10,869 bases of DNA from Synergistaceae bacterium (GTDB lineage: Bacteria; Synergistota; Synergistia; Synergistales; Aminobacteriaceae), in contig JALHFZ010000065.1 in the NCBI GenBank assembly GCA_022837505.1, positions 1 to 10,869 of the forward strand. Direction: 5' to 3'. The notes below the pieces were generated by a model, which had not been told where the DNA came from, did no database searches, and worked only from the letters and a program-made list of their open reading frames with translations. Positions within the stretch are counted from its first letter, which is position 1. The number at the start of each line of letters is the position of its first letter. The position numbers and the translations under genes are program-made. Of the stretch, positions 5,990-10,869 are shown in pieces.

Positions 5990-7003
5990 ATGAACCTTGC
6001 ACGATTTCCCCGCCGCCGCTACACCCAGGGGCCTACGCCCATGGAGTTCCTTCCCCGCCTGACGGCCCTTCTCGGCGGGCCTGAGATCTGGATCAAACGG
6101 GATGACTTCCTCGGGTTCTTCCCCGGGGGAAACAAAACCCGTAAACTGGAGTTCCTCCTGGCGGATGCCCTCGCCCAGGGGGCCGATGCCCTCGTCACCT
6201 GCGGAGCGGTGCAGTCGAACCACTGCCGGCTGACCCTCGCCGCGGCGAGAAAAGAGGGGCTCGAATGCCATCTCGTCATCGAAGAGCGGGTCCCAGGCAG
6301 CTACTCTCATCACGCATCGGGAAACAACTTTCTCTTCAATCTCATGGGTGTGGATTCCCTCCGGGTGGTTCCGGGAAAATCCGATATGGCTTCGGAGATG
6401 GAGGTAACCGCCGCAGAGCTGCGGCGGGCGGGGAAAAAGCCCTACGTCATACCGGGAGGGGGGTCCAATGCCCTCGGTGCCCTGGGCTACGTCGCCTGCG
6501 CCGAGGAGATTCTCGCCCAGTCCTTTGAAAAGGGAGCTCCCTTCGACCGGATCTTCACCACGAGCGGCAGTGCGGGAACCCACGCGGGGCTTGCCGTGGG
6601 GCTGTGGGGAAACCGCTCCGGCATCCCCCTGACGGGGATCAATATCAGCCGCCCCAACTCCCTCCAGGTGCCTATCGTGGAAAAACTGGCGGCGGAGACG
6701 GCATCTCTCCTCGGCATCGAAGACGCCCTTCCCCGGGACCTCATCTCCTGCGAGGACGGGTACGTGGGGGAGGGGTACTCCCTTCCCACTAAGGGGATGA
6801 TCGACGCCGTAACCCTCCTCGCCCGGACGGAATCCATCCTCCTCGACCCCGTCTACACGGGAAAAGCCTTCGCCGGAATGCTTGATCTTCTGCGCCAGGG
6901 GGTGTGCGGGAAAGGGGAGAGGGTCCTCTTCGTCCATACGGGGGGTATTCCCGCCCTCTTCCATTATCAAAGCTATTTTGAGGGGGCAGCCCGGACGGTA
7001 TGA
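5990..7003 (+). CDS. dcyD: PLP-dependent D-cysteine desulfhydrase family enzyme (possible L-cysteate sulfo-lyase)
   Basis: This 337-residue cytoplasmic enzyme belongs to the D-cysteine desulfhydrase/ACC deaminase branch of fold-type II PLP enzymes. The Schiff-base lysine is K49 in GGNKTRKLE. KRDD (36-39), the substrate-binding QSNH (75-78), the glycine-rich phosphate cradle TSGSAGTHAG, the late PVYTGKAFAG block and FVHTGG are all present. D-cysteine desulfhydrase converts D-cysteine to pyruvate, ammonia and sulfide. The close homologue CuyA converts L-cysteate to pyruvate, ammonia and sulfite, and the two are hard to tell apart by sequence. AAGGAG at 5975-5980, nine bases before ATG, supports the start; length is normal for the family. 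The stop overlaps the YeiH start (ATGA at 7000-7003), showing translational coupling. No clear promoter is seen between the terminator at 5914 and the start; TTGGAA at 5932-5937 is a weak -35 candidate. The family call is firm, the substrate is not. Confidence 0.88.
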   Translation: MNLARFPRRRYTQGPTPMEFLPRLTALLGGPEIWIKRDDFLGFFPGGNKTRKLEFLLADALAQGADALVTCGAVQSNHCRLTLAAARKEGLECHLVIEERVPGSYSHHASGNNFLFNLMGVDSLRVVPGKSDMASEMEVTAAELRRAGKKPYVIPGGGSNALGALGYVACAEEILAQSFEKGAPFDRIFTTSGSAGTHAGLAVGLWGNRSGIPLTGINISRPNSLQVPIVEKLAAETASLLGIEDALPRDLISCEDGYVGEGYSLPTKGMIDAVTLLARTESILLDPVYTGKAFAGMLDLLRQGVCGKGERVLFVHTGGIPALFHYQSYFEGAARTV

Positions 7004-7935
7004 GGGAACTGAAAAAAAATTGGCCTTTTTACGCCCCCCTCCCTCTTGTCCTCTTCGCGGCCCTCTATCCTCCCCTCAGGGCCTATGCTGTGGGGCTCGC
7101 CCTCCTTGCCGGGGCGGCGGCGGGCAATTTTCTCCCCGTCGTCCGTCCCCCCTGGCTGGGCAAAGTCCGGAAGCTCACCCTCAACACGGCGGTGGTCCTC
7201 TTCGGCTTCGGCCTCAATATAGCCCAGGTGATCGCCGTGGGGGGGCAGGGGTTCTGGCAGACCGCCGTGAGCCTCGCCGTGGTGCTGGCCACGGGGTTTA
7301 CCCTTCTCCGGTTTTTTCCCCTCAAGCCCGGTACGCTGAAGCTCATCACCTACGGAACGTCCATCTGCGGCGGCAGCGCCATCGCCGCCATCTCCTCGGT
7401 GATGAAGTCAGAGGATGAACAGATCGGCGTCTCCATGGGGGTGGTCTTTCTTCTGAACACGGTGGCTCTCTTCCTCTTCCCCGTCCTTGCCCGCCTTCTG
7501 GTCCTCACCCCCGAGCAGTACGGCGTCTGGTGCGCCCTGAGCATCCACGACACGAGCTCCGTCGTCGGGGCGGCATCGGTCCTGGGGGACGTCTCCCTCT
7601 CCACGGCCACCATCATGAAGCTCACCCGCACCCTGTGGATCACCCCCCTCGTCTTCGCCATCTCCCTGAGGCGGGGTGAGAAGGGGAAGTTCTCCGTCCC
7701 CCCCTTCATCCTTCTCTTTCTCCTTGCCTCCCTGGTGTCGTCCTTTGTCCCCCTGCCGCGCCTCTGGAGCCTGCTGTCCGCCTCGGGCAAGGTCTTCATG
7801 GCGGCGGCCCTCTATATCGTCGGGTTCGGCCTGCACCGCTCCGTGGTGCGGAAGGCGGGAAAATCGGGGATCCTCTTCGGCCTCCTCCTCTGGGGAGTCT
7901 CCATCGTCACGGGGTTTCTCCTCGCCACCCGGTAG
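7000..7935 (+). CDS. yeiH: YeiH-family putative sulfate/sulfite exporter
   Basis: This 311-residue integral membrane protein belongs to the YeiH/UPF0324 family (PF03601), annotated as putative sulfate exporter. About ten hydrophobic helices are visible. Family signatures include the early NTAVVLFGFGLN segment, GTSICGGSAIAAISSV near residues 115-130, LSIHDTSSVVGAAS near 180-195 and KLTRTLWITPLVF near 205-220. Short charged N-terminal residues (RELKKN) precede the first helix, and there is no cleavable signal. Its ATG lies inside the stop of the upstream PLP enzyme (4-base overlap), so the two are co-transcribed and coupled. That neighbour releases sulfide or sulfite, which fits an export role. 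It is a little shorter than E. coli YeiH. No plus-strand terminator is obvious after it; the hairpin at 7956-7982 has its T tract on the minus strand. Confidence 0.88.
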   Translation: MRELKKNWPFYAPLPLVLFAALYPPLRAYAVGLALLAGAAAGNFLPVVRPPWLGKVRKLTLNTAVVLFGFGLNIAQVIAVGGQGFWQTAVSLAVVLATGFTLLRFFPLKPGTLKLITYGTSICGGSAIAAISSVMKSEDEQIGVSMGVVFLLNTVALFLFPVLARLLVLTPEQYGVWCALSIHDTSSVVGAASVLGDVSLSTATIMKLTRTLWITPLVFAISLRRGEKGKFSVPPFILLFLLASLVSSFVPLPRLWSLLSASGKVFMAAALYIVGFGLHRSVVRKAGKSGILFGLLLWGVSIVTGFLLATR

Positions 7936-7950
7936 GCCGTAAAGGGCAAT

Positions 7951-7982
7951 AAAAAAGAGGCCCGGAAAGCTTCCGGGCCTCT
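7951..7982 (-). terminator. Terminator of tpx
   Basis: A 12-bp perfect stem (AGAGGCCCGGAA at 7956-7967 with TTCCGGGCCTCT at 7971-7982) has a 3-nt loop. On the minus strand it is followed by six T residues (A tract 7951-7956), 18 bases past the tpx stop. It may also slow plus-strand transcription from yeiH. Confidence 0.9.
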
Positions 7983-7999
7983 GGAGGAGCGAAGAGGGG

Positions 8000-8512
8000 C
8001 TACATCAATTTCTTGAGGGCGTTCAGCGCTGCATCGTAATCCGGCTCGGTAATCTGCTCCTTGACGATCTGGACGTACCGGATCACGTTCTCCTTGTCCA
8101 CCACGAAAATCGACCGGGCGAGGAGGCGAAGCTCCTTGATCAGCACACCCCAGTTCGTTCCGAAGGAGGCGTCCCGGTGGTCCGAAAGAGCCACGGCCTT
8201 GTCGATCCCCCCGGTGGCGCAGAAGCGCTTGATGGCGAAGGGCAGGTCCATGGAGATATTCAGCACGGCCACATCCTGGGGCTGATTGGCCGCATCCTCG
8301 TTGAACCAGTGGATCTGCAGATCGCAGACGGGCGTATCGAGGGAGGGCGTGACGGAGATGACCTTGAACTTCCCGTCAAAATCCTTCAGTGTCACCGGTT
8401 TCAGATCCTGGTTTACTACAGTGAAATCAGGTGCTTTATCCCCCACCTTGAGTTCCGGTCCGACGAGCGTCAGGGGGTTTCCCTTCATAGTGATAATTCC
8501 CGTTCTTTCCAT
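8000..8512 (-). CDS. tpx: Thiol peroxidase Tpx (atypical 2-Cys peroxiredoxin)
   Basis: The 170-residue Tpx-type peroxiredoxin reduces hydrogen peroxide and preferably alkyl hydroperoxides, using thioredoxin. The peroxidatic Cys is C63 in TPSLDTPVCD, with the conserved Thr (T60) three residues before it. The resolving Cys is C98 in the family motif SMDLPFAIKRFC, giving the 35-residue spacing of Tpx. VGDKAPDF near residue 23 is the usual N-terminal start of the thioredoxin fold. The frame can be opened at a GTG (8521), but that codon overlaps the ribosome site. GGAGG (complement of 8521-8525) is eight bases before the ATG at 8512, which I chose. It has its own promoter and terminator. No redox partner is adjacent. 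Confidence 0.95.
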   Translation of the reverse strand: MERTGIITMKGNPLTLVGPELKVGDKAPDFTVVNQDLKPVTLKDFDGKFKVISVTPSLDTPVCDLQIHWFNEDAANQPQDVAVLNISMDLPFAIKRFCATGGIDKAVALSDHRDASFGTNWGVLIKELRLLARSIFVVDKENVIRYVQIVKEQITEPDYDAALNALKKLM

Positions 8513-8562
8513 AACATTCACCTCCGGTTAATGTTCTTTTTGAGAATTATTTATCTGCTGTT

Positions 8563-8571
8563 ATTCTATCA
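8563..8571 (-). promoter_or_regulatory. Extended -10 promoter of tpx
   Basis: The minus strand reads TGATAGAAT from 8571 to 8563, the same extended -10 form as the VWA promoter, about 50 bases before the tpx ATG. The -35 region is poor. The AT-rich leader between promoter and start includes AGAATTATTTATCT (8543-8556 on the plus strand), only a loose palindrome. Confidence 0.55.
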
Positions 8572-8698
8572 TGGAAAGAGATCGGAGGCTAGATCACTAT
8601 AATATTTACTTTTCTGGGGCAGCTCATCTTTATCGATACACCGGCCTGTGAATGAGGTAAGGCAGATACAGGTTAAGGGCTGTCGGATCATTTTCACT

Positions 8699-9781
8699 TC
8701 ATTTCTTGGTTTTTGAGGTATAGGACGAGAAATTGCCAAGGCAGGGATTGGAATTGCTGAACCAAATGATGCCATCCGTAAGATTCATGATCGTAGAATA
8801 GACAGAAGCAAGCTGTTTTCCCTGAGAGTCGCGGGGATCCTCATGCCGGCAAATCGAATCGGGAAAATTTTTATGGTCAGAAAGAAAGGCTGCACAATGC
8901 TCAAAATCAATTTGCCCCTCATGGTTCGAGAGGAGCATGTTGATCCGGCCAAGCCTTTGGAAGGTATCGGGCAGCATGGTTTTCCCTTTGTCTTCAACTT
9001 TATTTATCAAGTTTGGGGCAGTAAAGTGATTGGTATGGGTTAACCACCCTCGTTCTGCATAAAAGACCCAAAAGTCCTCCGGGGAAAACTCAATATCAAT
9101 GATCTCTCCTTCGGAATTGCCGACAATGAAATTCGCAGAACTGGACCTTTCTGCAACGGCAATAGCTTGGACTGCATCGGCCAGGGCAGGAGAATCCAGA
9201 AGCCCGCGAAGCAGAATATGCACCGGTACCCCCATTTTCCCATGGCCGGTCGTGAGAGCGTTGAAACCTACGCCCAGTCCGGCACTGTTAATCCCTTTGC
9301 CGCTGATCATTCCAGCCTCCGCGATCATCAAAATCGTTGGATCTGGATGTTGTTCCAGGCTGATTACAACCAAAGAATCGCTTTGTTGTCTAATCCAATC
9401 CCAATTTTGACAAAGATAGGTCTTCCCATCAGAAGATATCGATGGCGTAACTCCAAAAGCGGTACATCCGTCCACTTGTCTGTCGAGAACTATTTCGCTT
9501 CTTGAATTAAGGGTGAGAATATCCTCAAAATCTTTTCCGCAGCCTTCTGCGATGCCTTCCATTTCCTCTATCAATTTCGGACTGTAAGCTTGGATAAAAG
9601 GAAAAAAACCAAGGGCGATTTTCCTGGCGCCCTCCCAGGTGATGTTGTTATAGTTTTGAAACATTGTCGCATAGTTTGAAATGCTTGTTTCAATCTGCTG
9701 CTGACAAAAATTACCGTAGGTCCGCCCTCGTTCCTTTGGTGTCCCTGTCAGTCTCAGGAAGGGATATCGGCTTTGGATCAC
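8699..9781 (-). CDS. C45 family (AAT-type) autoproteolytic amidohydrolase / acyltransferase
   Basis: This 360-residue protein belongs to peptidase family C45 (PF03417, acyl-CoA:6-aminopenicillanic acid acyltransferase-like), N-terminal-nucleophile enzymes that hydrolyse or transfer linear amide bonds. The precursor is expected to cut itself between Gly105 and Cys106 in VDGCTAFGV, freeing Cys106 as nucleophile. LNSRSEI before it (about 91-97) and QNWDW after it (125-129) are family features, as is the glycine-rich GKGINSAGLGVGFNAL. No signal peptide is seen, so it is probably cytoplasmic; the substrate is unknown (N-acyl amino acid, peptide or beta-lactam-type amides). The frame opens at GTG 9790, which touches AAGGAG directly; GTG at 9781 is ten bases from that site and is preferred, but the choice is uncertain. 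Base composition is clearly lower in GC than its neighbours, suggesting transfer. No terminator follows, so it may read into tpx. Confidence 0.87.
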   Translation of the reverse strand: MIQSRYPFLRLTGTPKERGRTYGNFCQQQIETSISNYATMFQNYNNITWEGARKIALGFFPFIQAYSPKLIEEMEGIAEGCGKDFEDILTLNSRSEIVLDRQVDGCTAFGVTPSISSDGKTYLCQNWDWIRQQSDSLVVISLEQHPDPTILMIAEAGMISGKGINSAGLGVGFNALTTGHGKMGVPVHILLRGLLDSPALADAVQAIAVAERSSSANFIVGNSEGEIIDIEFSPEDFWVFYAERGWLTHTNHFTAPNLINKVEDKGKTMLPDTFQRLGRINMLLSNHEGQIDFEHCAAFLSDHKNFPDSICRHEDPRDSQGKQLASVYSTIMNLTDGIIWFSNSNPCLGNFSSYTSKTKK

Positions 9782-9811
9782 AGCATTCACTCTCCTTTGA
9801 TACGCGTAAAT

Positions 9812-9864
9812 TCATGATTCAGTACAGGCCTTTCCAAACAAGTCATGAACGTTGTTTCAGTACA
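9812..9864 (-). repeat. Short direct repeats upstream of the C45 gene
   Basis: TTCAGTACA (plus strand) occurs at 9818-9826 and 9856-9864, and the palindrome TCATGA at 9812-9817 and 9843-9848. Together they form two related blocks in the 97-bp gap before the C45 start. They could be binding sites for a regulator, but no convincing promoter could be assigned. Confidence 0.35.
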
Positions 9865-9878
9865 AGCAAGGAGGAGTG

Positions 9879-9896
9879 GGACAATTTTCATTGTCC
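9879..9896 (-). other. Perfect hairpin over the nudC stop codon
   Basis: On the minus strand GGACAAT, a GAAA tetraloop and ATTGTCC form a 7-bp perfect stem with the TGA stop (9890-9888) inside it. No T tract follows, so it is not a standard terminator. It could stabilise the 3' end of the message or end transcription weakly. Confidence 0.5.
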
Positions 9897-10700
9897 GTCA
9901 TTCTTTGGTGAACGGAGATCCTGCGTTCCTTTGAGCCACGAGTTGATGAGCTGCCGGGAGATGCTGTTGGAGGGAGGCATGACCGGCAGGGTGTCGGGAG
10001 TATACCATCCTGCGTCCTCGATCTCCTTGCCGTCAGGGGTGATTTCCCCTTCTTCCCATCGGGCGGTGAAACCGAGCATGAGAGAGTGGGGGAAGGGCCA
10101 GGGCTGGCTTCCGAAGTAGGTAACGTCTTTCACTTTGAGGGAGACCTCCTCAAGGATTTCCCGCCTCACTGCCTCTTCCAGGCTCTCTCCCGGCTCGACG
10201 AAACCGGCGAGCACGCTGTACCTTCCCTTCGGAAAATGAAAACTCCTGGCCAGCAGCAGTTTCTCCTCCTTCGTTACCGCCACGATCACCGCCGGGGTGA
10301 TTACGGGGTATGAGAGATAGCCGCACTTTTCGCAGGCGAAGGCCCGGTCCTCGTCCCCAGGTACCATGGGTCCGCCGCACCGGGAACAGAACCGGGAGGT
10401 CCGCTGCCAGTCCATGAACTGAAAGGCCGTCCCCGCCGACTGAAAGAGCAGGTCTCCCCCGAGCCCCCAGAGCTCCCGTAGTCCCACGGGCTCAAACCCC
10501 CAGGGAAGCTCCTCTTCCGGTGGGTACTCCCCCCACAGGTACCCCCCCCTTGCGGGGGAGAGTTCTCCTCTGGAGAGCAGCCGGTCGGCAAAGAGGGGGG
10601 TGTCCTCCGTCTTCGGCAGAATCAGGGGAAATTTCGACTTCACGAGCACCATGTCCTTCTGAAATATGAGCCAGTCGCCCGGCATCAGGGAAATATCCAT
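9888..10700 (-). CDS. nudC: NADH pyrophosphatase / NAD-RNA decapping Nudix hydrolase, NudC type
   Basis: The 270-residue enzyme hydrolyses NAD(H) to NMN(H) and AMP and, as shown for E. coli NudC, removes NAD caps from RNA. The domain order is typical: a divergent N-terminal domain (1-95), a zinc ribbon with C105-x2-C108 and C123-x2-C126, then the Nudix fold. The Nudix box spans about 166-188 (GFVEPGE, then RREILEEV) with the catalytic glutamates present; the usual Gly of EExG is Ser187. SQPWPFPHS (198-206) is the NudC-specific motif. An in-frame ATG at 10706 abuts the AAGAGG ribosome site, whereas ATG at 10700 is six bases from it and is preferred. The gene stands alone between the C45 gene and the gene entering from the right edge; a TACAAT element at 10738-10743 may drive it. 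Confidence 0.92.
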   Translation of the reverse strand: MDISLMPGDWLIFQKDMVLVKSKFPLILPKTEDTPLFADRLLSRGELSPARGGYLWGEYPPEEELPWGFEPVGLRELWGLGGDLLFQSAGTAFQFMDWQRTSRFCSRCGGPMVPGDEDRAFACEKCGYLSYPVITPAVIVAVTKEEKLLLARSFHFPKGRYSVLAGFVEPGESLEEAVRREILEEVSLKVKDVTYFGSQPWPFPHSLMLGFTARWEEGEITPDGKEIEDAGWYTPDTLPVMPPSNSISRQLINSWLKGTQDLRSPKNDGQ

Positions 10701-10737
10701 GATCATCCTCTTTTCGCAGGAGAAGTTATTTTCCCAT

Positions 10738-10764
10738 ATTGTAACCGGAGAAGCCCTTCTCCGG
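10738..10764 (-). promoter_or_regulatory. Possible nudC promoter overlapped by a 20-bp palindrome
   Basis: On the minus strand TACAAT (10743-10738) lies about 38 bases before the nudC ATG. Directly upstream is a perfect palindrome, CCGGAGAAG-CC-CTTCTCCGG (10745-10764), in the spacer/-35 position. It lacks a T tract on either side. It may be an operator, or a poor terminator for the gene to the right. Confidence 0.4.
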
Positions 10765-10793
10765 AAGGAGAGTCAGGGTAAGGGAGGGTGGTC

Positions 10794-10869
10794 TCAGGCT
10801 CCGGCCGGTCTGAAGGCGTCGGGAAGGGGTGCGCGGCAGAGGAGGGGGATCTGCTCGGGCGGAACGGGG
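10794..10869 (-). CDS. Unidentified protein, C-terminal fragment
   Basis: On the minus strand an open frame enters from the right edge and gives 24 codons, including PEQIPLLCRAPLPDAF, before a TGA at 10796-10794. The codons are GC-rich at third positions like the other resident genes, and the direction and spacing fit a gene upstream of nudC. The fragment is too short to assign a family, and it may also be chance open sequence. Confidence 0.4.
   Translation of the reverse strand, partial: PVPPEQIPLLCRAPLPDAFRPAGA

Noticed and set aside
5939..6970. 343-codon minus-strand frame opposite the desulfhydrase
   Set aside because: It is antisense to a gene with full PLP-enzyme motifs. The translated sequence is low in hydrophobic patterning and has no recognisable domain.
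8543..8556. AGAATTATTTATCT in the tpx leader as a PerR or Fur box
   Set aside because: The dyad is loose and matches neither consensus well. It may simply be AT-rich leader.
8569..8775. Small minus-strand frame between the C45 gene and tpx
   Set aside because: It overlaps the end of the C45 gene in another frame and the tpx promoter, with no ribosome site and no domain pattern.

Overview
The window reads as a moderately GC-rich bacterial chromosome segment with short intergenic gaps, strong Shine-Dalgarno sites (AAGGAG/GGAGG types) and hairpin-plus-T terminators. Gene content (M20 amidohydrolase, D-cysteine desulfhydrase/YeiH pair, tandem UspA, Tpx, NudC) fits an anaerobic or amino-acid-using bacterium. 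My best guess is the Synergistota, but that is an impression from gene content and base composition; no rRNA or marker gene is present to prove it. No CRISPR array, tRNA, rRNA, insertion sequence or prophage gene is visible.

Layout. 1-105: tail of an M20-family (hydantoinase/carbamoylase type) peptidase, then its terminator. 326-1255 (+): AI-2E family membrane protein, GTG start. 1314-3491 (-): secreted von Willebrand A protein ending in four ~86-residue beta-type repeats, the first two 84% identical. 3492-3734: divergent promoter region. 3735-4202 and 4438-4905 (+): two UspA paralogues (72% identical), each with its own extended -10 promoter and terminator. 5082-5378 and 5562-5861 (+): two small paralogous proteins with an SSB-like OB-fold pattern; the second is best started at a TTG. 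5990-7935 (+): PLP-dependent D-cysteine desulfhydrase/cysteate lyase-type enzyme, overlapping by ATGA with a YeiH-family putative sulfur-oxyanion exporter. 8000-8512 (-): thiol peroxidase Tpx. 8699-9781 (-): C45/AAT-family N-terminal-nucleophile amidohydrolase of clearly lower GC, probably acquired. 9888-10700 (-): NudC-type Nudix hydrolase. 10794-10869 (-): the last 24 codons of a gene entering from the right.

How they fit together. Only the desulfhydrase-YeiH pair looks like a tight operon; a PLP lyase releasing sulfide or sulfite next to a sulfur-oxyanion exporter is a coherent catabolic module. Usp1/Usp2, Tpx and possibly NudC are general stress functions. Most other genes seem to be single transcription units, several with extended -10 elements (TGnTATAAT or TGnTAGAAT) and little -35 signal. 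The least explained items are the ungapped pair of small OB-fold proteins and the repeat-bearing secreted VWA protein. I found no clear case for a wholly new multi-gene defence or mobile system here.
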